DNA of 64,000 nucleotides from B1 sp964355075 (GTDB lineage Bacteria; Bacteroidota; Bacteroidia; UKL13-3): NCBI GenBank assembly GCA_964355075.1, contig CAYHCF010000008.1, positions 38,361 through 102,360 of the forward strand. Direction: 5' to 3'. Within the stretch, counting starts at the first letter, position 1; each line of letters starts with the position of its first letter. The notes below the pieces were generated by a model. The model saw only the letters and a list, made by a program, of their open reading frames with translations. It made no database searches and was not told the DNA's origin. The translations under genes and the position numbers were made by a program. Positions 51,521 to 61,500 of the stretch are shown here, in pieces.

Positions 51521-52330
51521 ATGAACCTTTCCAAGAACCTATTAATTGTTATTGGGTTACTTTCTATATCAACCGTAAAATCCGGTAATATTTTATCCTC
51601 AAAACCTGCAAAAGTGCTTTACAGTAAGGGTATGGACGGATGGCGTATTGGCGGAGGTTTTGGAACTGCCCTCTACATTGGAGATCAAATGGATTTTAAA
51701 TTAACCCGGCACTATGGAGTTTTCAATGAATTAAGAACCAATCTTACACTGGGAGCTTACAAATATGTTAGTTTCAATCATGAATATGGTTTTGTTTATA
51801 AACATGGAGGATTCCAAACCTTAAACACCAACAATACTCAGTATATTGAATGTTTTTTTGATGAAATTCAAATGAATTTTCAGAAAAGTTTAAATGGCGA
51901 TGTAGGTATGCATGGAGGCAGGTTTACCTGCAATCTTCAATATGGTTTCGGAGTCATGTATTTTAAATCCCGTTTTGGTAAAGTTGATCCCTATACAAAA
52001 GATTATCGAGATCTTATATCTTCTGTTGGATATGGATTCTTCGGCAGAAAGGATCTAAAAGGAAAGGCTCTGAACGATATTTACAATAAGAAATTTGCCG
52101 CTCTTCTTAATGTTGGTCTTAACCTAGGTTTTAAACTAAACAGGAATCTTGCAATGTATTGGGAAAACAGTTTTCAAATATCCCTATCCAACAAACTTTC
52201 AGGTAACTTAAATAAAACATCCGTTATTCCACCCGATTGTTATTTTTATAGTGGAATAAGTGTCTTTTATTCTTTTGGAAGTGGTGCCAGCAGGTTAGGT
52301 TGTCCCAGTTTACGTTATTCAAACGATTAA
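51521..52330 (+). CDS. secreted protein, probable outer-membrane barrel, tandem paralog 2
   Basis: The product is 269 residues from the ATG at 51521 (MNLSKNLLIVIGLLSIS), which makes it exactly as long as its neighbours; a start 16 codons earlier adds a non-homologous leader. The body matches paralog 1 closely, including FDEIQMNFQKSLNGDVGMHG and NKLSGNLNKTSV. The element TACTTAATTTGC at about 51494-51505 lies at the same distance from its start as in paralog 1, so each gene probably has its own promoter. Confidence 0.75.
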   Translation: MNLSKNLLIVIGLLSISTVKSGNILSSKPAKVLYSKGMDGWRIGGGFGTALYIGDQMDFKLTRHYGVFNELRTNLTLGAYKYVSFNHEYGFVYKHGGFQTLNTNNTQYIECFFDEIQMNFQKSLNGDVGMHGGRFTCNLQYGFGVMYFKSRFGKVDPYTKDYRDLISSVGYGFFGRKDLKGKALNDIYNKKFAALLNVGLNLGFKLNRNLAMYWENSFQISLSNKLSGNLNKTSVIPPDCYFYSGISVFYSFGSGASRLGCPSLRYSND

Positions 52331-52404
52331 TAACCTATACTGTTTTAAATTTATTTTTATTGCAATTATATAATCCTGTCAGAATCGATTATTTTTGATT
52401 AAAT

Positions 52405-53214
52405 ATGTACCCATTGGCCTATATCCGCATTCATTTTTCACTTTTTTGCATAACCTGGTTATTATTTCCTTCTTTTCTTTTTGCCTCAAACCCGAAAAAT
52501 AAATTGAGTTATCGAGCACCCATCGAGGATTGGAGATTTGGCCTGGGTTACGGAACTTCCTTATATTTTAGTGATCAAATGGATTATACGATCACAAGAA
52601 ATTATGGAAGTTTCAAAGAAATAAGACCCACTTACTTTTTTGGAATTTTTAAGAATTTGAATTCAAGTTTTGAAATAGGTTTAAACGGACAACACGGAAG
52701 TATGTTAACCCTTAAATCTGAAAATACACAAGGCTCTCAATGTGATTTTGATGAAGTTCAATTCATTACCCAATATAGCTTAAATGATAATATTGCACTC
52801 AGCGAATCAAGGGTGACTTTTAATGCTCAAATAGGCCTTGGAGCCATCCGGTTTAGCGCTATGTATTTTACGATTGACCCGACCACACAGGCTATTGATA
52901 ATATAGTATCTACGGTAGGATATGGTTTTTATGAAAACAGGTATTTTCCGGGAAATACGAATGCACAAAAAGATCTTGCCAACAAAAAAATGGTTGTAAT
53001 CGGAAATCTGGGATTAAACCTTGGCGTTAGAGTTTTTGACGGTTTGACTGTTTACTGGGAAAATTCATTTAATATCAGCACCTCAAATAAGTTGTCAGGA
53101 AATCTTTACAAATATTCCTGGATACCACCCGATTGTTACGTCTTTTCAGGTATTGGCCTTTACATTAATTTTTCCGGAAACAATCAAAAAAAATTGAGTT
53201 GCCCTAAATTTTAA
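52405..53214 (+). CDS. secreted protein, probable outer-membrane barrel, tandem paralog 3
   Basis: The product is 269 residues with a signal peptide (ITWLLFPSFLFAS). It keeps the DWRFGLGYGTSLYFSDQMDYTITR start, the FDEVQFITQYSLNDNI segment and the NKLSGNLYKYSWIPPDCYVFSGI end, but is clearly more diverged than paralogs 1 and 2. The promoter box TATTTTTG (52390-52397) is a better consensus match. Its stop overlaps the stop of dnaJ on the opposite strand (shared TTAA). Same proposed role: exported barrel of unknown ligand. Confidence 0.75.
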   Translation: MYPLAYIRIHFSLFCITWLLFPSFLFASNPKNKLSYRAPIEDWRFGLGYGTSLYFSDQMDYTITRNYGSFKEIRPTYFFGIFKNLNSSFEIGLNGQHGSMLTLKSENTQGSQCDFDEVQFITQYSLNDNIALSESRVTFNAQIGLGAIRFSAMYFTIDPTTQAIDNIVSTVGYGFYENRYFPGNTNAQKDLANKKMVVIGNLGLNLGVRVFDGLTVYWENSFNISTSNKLSGNLYKYSWIPPDCYVFSGIGLYINFSGNNQKKLSCPKF

Positions 53215-54362
53215 TTAAAAAATTCTTTCATCCGTTCAAAGAATCCCTGATCGCTTTTATCCGGTTTTGGTGTAAAATTTTCGGAAGTTCTTAATTTTTC
53301 GAGCATTGCTTTTTCTTCAATACTCATTTTCCTGGGAGTCCAAACATTTATTTGAACCAATTGATCTCCATGATAACCCGAATTTATTTCAGGCAAACCT
53401 TTTCCTCTTAATCTCAGAATTTTTCCTGCCTGCGTACCCGGCTCTATTTTAACTTTTACTTTTCCGCTTACTGTAGGTACTTCAACATGAGTTCCTAAAG
53501 CAGCATCAGCAAAATTCAGGAATAAGTCATATATAATATTATTCCCATCCCTTTTTAATACCGGATCCTCTGTTTCTTCTATTAAAATAATTAAATCTCC
53601 AGAAATACCCCCTCTCTCAGGTGCATTACCTTTTCCGCTCATCGAAAGTTGCATTCCATCTGCAACACCTGCCGGAATGTTTATGGTTATTACTTCCTCC
53701 CCTTCCATTCGTCCCGTTCCATGGCAGTTTCCGCAATTCGAAGTAACAACATTACCTTCTCCATTACAAGTTGGACAAGTTGAAGTGGTTGCCATCTGAC
53801 CTAAAAAGGTTTGTGTAACCCTTCTCACCTGACCGGAACCACCACAGGTTCCGCATGTTTTTGTGGAGGTTTTATCTTTTGCACCAGAACCACTACAAAC
53901 ATTGCAACTAATTTGTTTGTTTACTTTTAATTTTTTTTCAACACCACTAGCAATTTCCTGTAAAGTCAGCTTTACCTTTATTCTCAAATTGGATCCAACA
54001 CGTTGTCTTCTACCGCCTCTGGATCTTTGCCCCCCCCCTCCAAAAAAAGATTCAAATGGATTACCATCTCCAAAGACATCTCCAAACTGACTGAAAATAT
54101 CATCCATATTCATGCCACCACTTCTGGAACCAGCTGCTCCCATACCTTGGTGACCAAATCTATCGTACCTTGCCTTTTTCTCTTCATTGCTCAAAACCTC
54201 ATAGGCTTCGGCAGCTTCTTTAAACTTGTCTTCAGCTACTTTGTTCCCCGGATTTTTATCAGGATGAAATTTAATGGCCATTTGTCTATAGGCTTTTTTT
54301 ATTTCATCGGCTGATGCAGATTTTCCAACTCCTAAAACCTCGTAATAATCTCTTTTTGCCAT
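53211..54362 (-). CDS. dnaJ: chaperone DnaJ
   Basis: The product is 383 residues from the ATG at 54362 (MAKRDYYEVLGVGKSA). The J domain (1-70) holds the HPD motif in FHPDKNPG. A Gly/Phe-rich linker follows, then the zinc-finger domain (about 150-235) with four CXXCXGXG-type motifs (CNVCSGSG, CGTCGGSG, CPTCNGEG, CGNCHGTG), then the substrate-binding C-terminal domain. It delivers substrates to DnaK and stimulates its ATPase. grpE lies directly upstream, but dnaK is not in the window. Confidence 0.95.
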   Translation of the reverse strand: MAKRDYYEVLGVGKSASADEIKKAYRQMAIKFHPDKNPGNKVAEDKFKEAAEAYEVLSNEEKKARYDRFGHQGMGAAGSRSGGMNMDDIFSQFGDVFGDGNPFESFFGGGGQRSRGGRRQRVGSNLRIKVKLTLQEIASGVEKKLKVNKQISCNVCSGSGAKDKTSTKTCGTCGGSGQVRRVTQTFLGQMATTSTCPTCNGEGNVVTSNCGNCHGTGRMEGEEVITINIPAGVADGMQLSMSGKGNAPERGGISGDLIILIEETEDPVLKRDGNNIIYDLFLNFADAALGTHVEVPTVSGKVKVKIEPGTQAGKILRLRGKGLPEINSGYHGDQLVQINVWTPRKMSIEEKAMLEKLRTSENFTPKPDKSDQGFFERMKEFFN

Positions 54363-54385
54363 ATTCATTCGATCTGTAATGTGTA

Positions 54386-54970
54386 TTATTCTCCGATTAT
54401 AACTTTTGCAAATCGAATTACTTTATCATTCAAAAAATATCCTTTTTCAAGAACATCAATGATTTTATCTTTTAGATCCTCTTTTGGGGCGGGTAATTTA
54501 GTTATTGCTTCATGGAAATCCGGATCAAAAGCTTTACCCATTACGTCCATTTCCTTAAGCCCTTTTTGAGTTAATGTAGATTTTAATTTATTATAAACGA
54601 TTTCAACTCCTTCTTGTATTGCTTTATTTTCCTCACTCACCTGAATTGAACTTAAAGCCCGTTCAAAATCATCCAGAATCGGTAATAAAGAAACCAAAAC
54701 TTCCTGACTGGCAGATTTAAAAAGGTCAATTCGTTCTTTATTTGTTCTGCGTTTGAAGTTGTCAAATTCAGAATACAACCTTAAATATTTATCCTGAATA
54801 GTATTTAATTCTGCTTGTAATTTTTCTTCGATGCTGACAGCGTCCTGTGAATTTGTCGTAGGTTCATGGCTGGAAATCTCCTCTGCAGTTTCCTTTAATT
54901 CCTGATCAATATTTGTGGTATCCTCTTTAAACTCAAGTTCTTCGTTGGTATGTTCCTGATTTTGTTGCAT
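54386..54970 (-). CDS. grpE: nucleotide exchange factor GrpE
   Basis: The product is 194 residues. An acidic, disordered N-terminus (about 50 residues) precedes the long coiled-coil helix (EKLQAELNTIQDKYLRLYSEFDNFKRRT) and the C-terminal beta domain (MGKAFDPDFHEAITKLPAP). It releases ADP from DnaK. It ends 23 bases before dnaJ. Typical length and organisation. Confidence 0.94.
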   Translation of the reverse strand: MQQNQEHTNEELEFKEDTTNIDQELKETAEEISSHEPTTNSQDAVSIEEKLQAELNTIQDKYLRLYSEFDNFKRRTNKERIDLFKSASQEVLVSLLPILDDFERALSSIQVSEENKAIQEGVEIVYNKLKSTLTQKGLKEMDVMGKAFDPDFHEAITKLPAPKEDLKDKIIDVLEKGYFLNDKVIRFAKVIIGE

Positions 54971-55038
54971 GGTAGTTCAATCTTTTCCACTACTTTGTCA
55001 AAGATATTGCCAACGTATAATCTTGTGACAATGTGGCA

Positions 55039-55545
55039 TTAATAGCCATATAACAGGCGTTCAAGGTCCTGTCCGTTGATATTCTTTGCCACAATAATTC
55101 CCTCCGAATTCAGTAAATAATTAAATGGAATTGTGAAAACTCTACAGGACTCAACAAGAGCAGATTTCCATACCATCTGATCACAGGAGTGGTAAGTCCA
55201 GGGGATATTATCCTTTTTCAACGCAAGTTCCCATAACTTTTTGGAATCATCAATACTGACACTTATCATATAAAATTTTCTACCTTTTTTAAATTTTTTA
55301 TCTTTAAACTTTAAATAGGGTGCTACCATTTCTTGCTGTAATTCCCTGCTTTTTGGATTCCAGGATGCCCAAAAAATAATCATGACATAGGATCCTTTCA
55401 AATCAGCTAAATAATAAGGTTTTTTGAAATTTCCTTTATAGAAAAAATTCGGCAGCGTATCCCCTATCTCAAATTTAGGCTGATTTTGTGCAAGAGCAAC
55501 ATATCCCATACAAATCAAAAGAAAGGCCAGAACCCTATTCATCAT
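55039..55545 (-). CDS. thioredoxin-fold (TlpA/redoxin-like) protein without the CXXC motif
   Basis: The product is 168 residues with a signal peptide (LAFLLICMGYVALAQ). The thioredoxin fold is evident (FEIGDTLPNF, YLADLKGSYVMIIFWASW, then SVDDSKKLW and PFNYLLNSEGIIVAKNI). At the usual WCxxC site the protein reads WNPKS (residues 62-66), so both active Cys are missing. Two other Cys occur around residues 128 and 140. It cannot act as a normal thiol-disulfide reductase. It may be a structural or binding relative, or use the distal Cys. It overlaps the end of murA by four bases. Confidence 0.8.
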   Translation of the reverse strand: MMNRVLAFLLICMGYVALAQNQPKFEIGDTLPNFFYKGNFKKPYYLADLKGSYVMIIFWASWNPKSRELQQEMVAPYLKFKDKKFKKGRKFYMISVSIDDSKKLWELALKKDNIPWTYHSCDQMVWKSALVESCRVFTIPFNYLLNSEGIIVAKNINGQDLERLLYGY

Positions 55546-56849
55546 GCTACCCGGGTTATGTCGGCGCCAATGGCTCTGAGTCTTTCATCAATTTGCTGAT
55601 AACCTCTGTCAATTTGCTCAATATTATTTATGGTACTTGAACCCTGAGCAGCCAAAGCAGCAATTAACATGGCTACACCGGCACGGATATCAGGTGAAGA
55701 CATATTTATTCCGCGAAGTTTTGTTTCTCGATTAGAACCAATTACCACTGCCCGATGGGGATCACACAAAATAATTTTTGCACCCATATCGATTAAATTA
55801 TCGACAAAAAACAAGCGGCTTTCAAACATCCATTGATGAATTAAAACACTTCCCTTTGCTTGTGTTGCAGTAACCAAAGCAATGGAAATTAAATCAGGAG
55901 TAAAGGCAGGCCAGATACCGTCTTTAATGGTTAATATGGAACCATCAATTAAGGTTTCAATTTTATAGGAATCCTGATTTGGAATATAAATATCATCACC
56001 CCTAAATTCCATTTGAATTCCCATGCGCTGGAATATTTTTGGGATTACTCCCAATCTTGAAATGGCACAATTTTTAATTGTTATTTCAGAATTTGTTGCG
56101 GCAGCCAAGCCAATAAAACTGCCAATTTCAATCATATCCGGCAACATTCTATGTTCACAACCACCCAGCGCAGACACTCCTTCAATATGTAATAAGTTTG
56201 AACCCACACCTGTAATTTTTGCCCCCATATTATTCAGCATTTTGCATAACTGCTGAAGATAGGGCTCACAGGCTGCATTATAAATACTTGTTGTTCCTTT
56301 TGCCAAAGTTGCAGCCATCAGAATATTGGCAGTACCTGTAACAGATGCTTCATCCAATACCATATAGGTTCCGCAAAGATTCTTTCCATTTATTTTATAG
56401 AACCTATCCTGAGGCATATGTTCAAACGTAGCCCCTAAATTCTCGAACCCACGCAGATGTGTATCAACAGGTCTTCTACCAATTTTATCTCCACCCGGTT
56501 CAGGAATATAGGCCAAACCATATCTTGCTAATAAAGGGCCTATTATCATTATTGAACCCCGAAGGCTTGAACCTTTTGCTTTAAAATCGGCACTCAATAA
56601 ATAATCCAAATTAACCTGTTTCGCCTTAAAAGTATAGGTATCAGCGGCTAATTTCTCTACTTCAACACCCATATCTTTAAGCAGATCAATCAATTTCATT
56701 ACATCTCTAATATTAGGGATATTTGAAATTGTTACTGTTTCGGCGGTTAATAATACTGCCGATAAAATTTGCAAAGCTTCATTTTTGGCTCCTTGTGGAA
56801 CCAAATCTCCTTTTAGCTGATTGCCTCCGTTTACTTTAAATGAGCCCAT
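55542..56849 (-). CDS. murA: UDP-N-acetylglucosamine 1-carboxyvinyltransferase
   Basis: The product is 435 residues. The substrate-binding Lys22-Asn23 pair (PQGAKNEALQ) and the loop EPGGDKIGRRPVD are visible. In that loop the residue matching E. coli Cys115 is Asp121 (codon at 56487-56489). The Asp form is catalytically active and is known to be insensitive to fosfomycin, as in mycobacterial and chlamydial MurA. It catalyses the first committed step of peptidoglycan synthesis. It is 11 bases downstream of the barrel-like gene and overlaps the redoxin gene, so it is in the middle of an operon. Confidence 0.95.
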   Translation of the reverse strand: MGSFKVNGGNQLKGDLVPQGAKNEALQILSAVLLTAETVTISNIPNIRDVMKLIDLLKDMGVEVEKLAADTYTFKAKQVNLDYLLSADFKAKGSSLRGSIMIIGPLLARYGLAYIPEPGGDKIGRRPVDTHLRGFENLGATFEHMPQDRFYKINGKNLCGTYMVLDEASVTGTANILMAATLAKGTTSIYNAACEPYLQQLCKMLNNMGAKITGVGSNLLHIEGVSALGGCEHRMLPDMIEIGSFIGLAAATNSEITIKNCAISRLGVIPKIFQRMGIQMEFRGDDIYIPNQDSYKIETLIDGSILTIKDGIWPAFTPDLISIALVTATQAKGSVLIHQWMFESRLFFVDNLIDMGAKIILCDPHRAVVIGSNRETKLRGINMSSPDIRAGVAMLIAALAAQGSSTINNIEQIDRGYQQIDERLRAIGADITRVA

Positions 56850-56860
56850 TGTATTTTTAT

Positions 56861-58519
56861 TTAGAATGTAAATGTGAATCCCCCCAGAATATTGATTCCA
56901 TAAACTGGGTAATTGTAAAATTTTTGATATCGGTTATTTGTGATATTATTAATGGTAATAAAAGCAGATAAATCTTTATTATAACGGTAGTCTATTCCAA
57001 GATTTAAATCTACATAAGGTAATATTTTTTTATCGATATAGTTCGGTTTTGCAGTTGCCGAGTTATTATATCTTCCCCAACGCTGATCCATATAGAACCC
57101 AGTTAACTTAAACAGAAACTTATCTCCCATATTATAGGTAGCATTCACCACTGCCTCAAATTCGGGGCGGGTATATGCGTGATATACATCCAGTGTTTGA
57201 AATTTATAACCATAAATATTGATCTCACAACCCACTCTAATTTTCTCATTGAAACCATGATTGATATGTATACTGTATGTTGTACGCTTACCATTCAGGG
57301 TATCATATATAGTGACCTGTCTTCCTGATAATGAATCCAGGGAATAAAACAGCATATTTTGAATGGTAGCAGAAGACGCCATTATTGAAAAATTTGTCAT
57401 AGGTGTAAGTTGCCCTCTAAAACCGCCATAAACTTCAAATTTAGTAAGCGTATTCCTTAATTGAAAAGTTGAAGCAAACGGATTCTCATTTGTAATACTT
57501 CTAAAAGAATTCTGCTTAAGATTCCCGGAAAAACCAAGTAATACCAGCAACTTTTGTAAAATTATTGAATAAGCCCCTTCCACTTTTGGAAAGAAATGCA
57601 AGGTGGAACCCGATGAATTATTAAAAAGGGTTGAATTAAAACCACCTTTCAGATAATAATCCTCCGCATGCAGCGTAATTTGAGGATTAAAATCAAAATA
57701 AATACGCTTTTCTTCATATTCAGGAAGAGAATTTCCGGAATCTCTTTTCGTATTATTTATTTGTAACGAAGTAATGAGTTCAAATGGGACCTCATTAAAT
57801 AATTTTCCTATTCTGGCGCACGCCCGGATATCACTTTCATTTACACCATAGTTGCTTGTATAATTGTAATAACCCAGATCAAATTTGTATATTAATCCAT
57901 TGGTATCGGCGGTATAATTCTGATAATATCCTTTCAAATCAAACAATTGATATACCAATTGATTTTTAATACTATCCACAGGGGCACCATATTTTTTCAC
58001 TGCGTTTCTAAAGTAACCCGCGTCGAGCCCATAACTTCCTTTTCCGGCAAACTGCTTTATATACCCATAAATAGTATTATTGCTAAAATCATTAAACTTT
58101 TGATCTCCATCGGACGACAAATGCCTGGCAAAAATACCCGCCTGCCTTTGTTTATTTCTAACAGAATTATAATAGATCTCAGCCAAAGGGGTTGTATAAT
58201 TTCCAAACCCCAATTTAAAATAGTTGTTTTTGAGTTTGGGTAATAAGGCAGTACCCAAAGCCAATGGTTTTATGGTATACAGGGTTGGCTGAACCATAAA
58301 CTGTTGGTCAGGAATCTGATATATGAAAGTTCTTTTCATAAGCTCAGGTTTTTCAGGATTAGGATTAACCGGAATTTTGATGGCTTCAGACAAAATGGGT
58401 TTAAATATCTTTATGATATTTACTTCATTATTCTTAATCAAGCTATCTTTTGATTGCGCCTGAACATTTGCCTTAAACAGCAGGCAAATCAGTATTATTA
58501 TTATCTTAATTCTCCCCAT
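56861..58519 (-). CDS. outer-membrane barrel-like protein of unknown function
   Basis: The product is 552 residues with a signal peptide (IIIILICLLFKANVQAQ). From about residue 90 alternating aromatic/polar segments run to the end, which closes GGFTFTF as for an outer-membrane barrel. The pattern resembles TonB-dependent receptor barrels, but no plug domain or TonB box can be seen. It starts two bases after the stop of the large TPR gene and ends 11 bases before murA, so a shared function in envelope assembly is plausible. No ligand is suggested. Confidence 0.72.
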   Translation of the reverse strand: MGRIKIIIILICLLFKANVQAQSKDSLIKNNEVNIIKIFKPILSEAIKIPVNPNPEKPELMKRTFIYQIPDQQFMVQPTLYTIKPLALGTALLPKLKNNYFKLGFGNYTTPLAEIYYNSVRNKQRQAGIFARHLSSDGDQKFNDFSNNTIYGYIKQFAGKGSYGLDAGYFRNAVKKYGAPVDSIKNQLVYQLFDLKGYYQNYTADTNGLIYKFDLGYYNYTSNYGVNESDIRACARIGKLFNEVPFELITSLQINNTKRDSGNSLPEYEEKRIYFDFNPQITLHAEDYYLKGGFNSTLFNNSSGSTLHFFPKVEGAYSIILQKLLVLLGFSGNLKQNSFRSITNENPFASTFQLRNTLTKFEVYGGFRGQLTPMTNFSIMASSATIQNMLFYSLDSLSGRQVTIYDTLNGKRTTYSIHINHGFNEKIRVGCEINIYGYKFQTLDVYHAYTRPEFEAVVNATYNMGDKFLFKLTGFYMDQRWGRYNNSATAKPNYIDKKILPYVDLNLGIDYRYNKDLSAFITINNITNNRYQKFYNYPVYGINILGGFTFTF

Positions 58520-58521
58520 TT

Positions 58522-61500
58522 CTATTTGTTTTCATTTTGCTTAATTCGCTGATCAATTTGTTTTTGGGATTCTGCCTTTTGATTTCCTTCCAGATCAGAA
58601 ATTTCTTTCAGTTTAACTTTAACCAGATCTCTTATCTCCTCTCCTTCATAATTATCCAGTAAGCTTTGCAAGGTTGCTTTTGCCTGAAACGTATCGTTCA
58701 ATTTGATATAATTGTCGGCCAATAAAACAAACCCTTTAGCTACCCAGTATTCAAACGCGCTAAATTGGTCATTGAGTTCAAAGATCGACTTCTGGCATAA
58801 TTTATATTCCTTACGCAAATGCTGGATAAGGGCGATATTATATTTTGCTTCGGCTCCATAAATATTTTTTATTTCCTTTAATACAAAACTAAATTCAACA
58901 TAAGCTGAATCCGGTTTATTTCGCTTCATATAAAAGCGGCCTATATTTGAATGCGCTTCAATCGAACCCTCCTTTTGCATTATTCCTGAGTTCAGGTATT
59001 TAATTGAAGCCATAGCCGCTGAATCCATTTTTCCTTGTATGGAGCAACATCTCATCTGACCTAATAAAGCAACGGAAAGGTTGTCCTTGTTACCGGCGAT
59101 ACGTTCGAGTGCACTATAATACTCAAATGCCCTGTCATAATTCTTATTTAAATAATTGATAATTGCCGCCTGACGGGTACTTCTTTCAGTGAAATCACTT
59201 CTAAGTGCGTTTGCAACATATTCATAAGCTATCAGTGCTTCCTGATTGTTTTTTAGTTTATAGTCACATTCGGCTTTAAAATAATTTGCTTTTAAAATAA
59301 AGTAACCTCCTGGAAAACGGTTGATATAGTTTCCAAAAGCCTTGCTGGATTTACCGTAATCGTTTTTTTGGTACAGGTTAAAAGCAGATTCATAACTCAG
59401 AGAATCCTGAGTTGAGGCAGAAATAACTACATTTGGCAATACTTTAATCCATTCCAGGTATTCATCTCCTTTACCCTGATTTACAAAAATATTCTGAACC
59501 ATTGGTAAAGAACGACGGGCTTCATCACTGTTTGGGTAACTGGTAATTAATGTTTTTATCTGCTCGAGAGCTGCCTCATTATTTTTGCTGTTAAACAGAG
59601 CAAGCCCCTTATTTAACATGGCTTCTCTCAAATAAACAGATCTGGGATAATTTTGAATTAAATAATTGAAAGCCTCAATTGCGCTGGCATAATCTTCCGT
59701 TTTCAGAAAAATATCAGCCCGTTCAAAAACTGCATCATCAATATAAGTAGATTTTGGGAATTTTTTCTCCAGTGTTTTTAAGGTAACAATTTTTTCTTCA
59801 TATCTTCCCAATACACCCAGTATGAGTGATTTCTGATACAGGGAGTAATCGGCCCCGTTCAAATCTTTTTGAATTACCAGATCGTAATATTGAATCGCCT
59901 TGTCATAATTTTTTGAAACAAAATAGCAATCTCCCGTTCTGATTGCGGCATCGGTATATACTTCAGGATTACTCATTAAAGGATCCTTTTCAACGTAGGA
60001 TTTAAATGACTCTATCGCTTTTAAATAATTTTCGGTTTTTAAACAGGCATAACCCAAATTATAGTAAGACAGATTATAAAAGCGGGTGTTTCTTACTTCA
60101 TTTTCATTCTGAAAGAGCAGATAGTGTTCTTGCGCCTTTTCAAATTGCTGATCTCTAAAATACTGTTCTCCCAGCCAAAAATTAGCCAGTGCTTTTATTT
60201 TAGGATCATAATTTGATGCCGCTGCATTTAAAAATAGTTCTATCGCCTCCTTATATTTATTGTTGAGATAAAGTTCTTCACCCCTGTAATAATATACTCT
60301 TTGCAAATTGGTTAAATCTGCTTTAGCCGGATTTTTTATACCTTCCAGTATTTTAATGGCCTCTTTAAAGTTCCTTCCGTTTAATAATAAATTACTCAAA
60401 TTGCTTCTTGCTTCACCTGCATAGTTACTTTGAGGGAAATTATTAATAAACCTCATATATGAATTCATTGAAATTCCCTGTAAACCAAGCTCATCAGCAA
60501 TTTTTGCGCTGTTAAACAAGCTAATTTCGGCTAAGGAGCCGATAGTATCCTGGAGGTAACATTTATCGAATGCAGCTAAGGCATTTGCTCTTTTTTCCAT
60601 TTGCAGATTACATTCACCCAAATGGTAATAAACATAAGGCATCAGTGAATCCTTTTTGGATTCAATTTTCAAAAATTGTTCAACCGCTTTAACAGGTTGT
60701 TTTGTTTTTTCATAACATAATCCCAGCGAATAAAAATCATTGTTACCCGGAACGATTGGCGCCGCATTCATAAACTTTTCGAGATGAGGAATAGCTGCTT
60801 CAAAAGAACCCATCTGATAATAGGACTGGCCTATCATTCCTGCCACATCAACAGCCACGTCCCTGTTTGTCATCGTATCACAATAAGCGATAACATCTTT
60901 ATATTGCCTGCGGGCAAAATATACCTGGGCCACATAAACGGTAGCCAAAGGGCCAAATGTTTTGTTGTTTTTCACTCTGCCAAAATGAATCAGGGCCTCA
61001 TCATAAGCGGCCGATTTGTAACAAACGTATCCGCAGTAATAATTGGCAGCGTCGTAATATTTACTTTTCTCTTCTGTAATATTTTTAAATGCTTTTTTTG
61101 CATCGTCATATCTTTCAACTTTAAAAAGAGAATAACCATAAACGAAATAATAATCCTTCAATTCATTTCCCGACAAATATTTCACATCAACCTTATCCAG
61201 ATAGAAAACAGCCTGTTTATTGCTTTTATTTCTGTAAAACAACTTGCCCAATTGAAATTCGGCTAATCTGGCTTTTGTATTTTCGGGATATTTTTCAATA
61301 ATATTTTTCAGCAAAGGTTCGGCATCTGCATTGAATAATTCGAGGGCACAAACGGCGGAATAATAAAGCGCATTTATCTGTTGTAATTGATTTGAGGTAT
61401 TTTGTGCATACCCCATAAATTGTTTTTGTGCCGCCGCAAATTTTTCTTTATCAAATAACTCCAGCCCCTGATTATACTGTTTTATTTCATCGGTATATAT

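Noticed and set aside
60784..61266. 160-codon plus-strand frame inside the TPR gene
   Set aside because: It lies antisense to clear TPR repeats and has no recognisable sequence.
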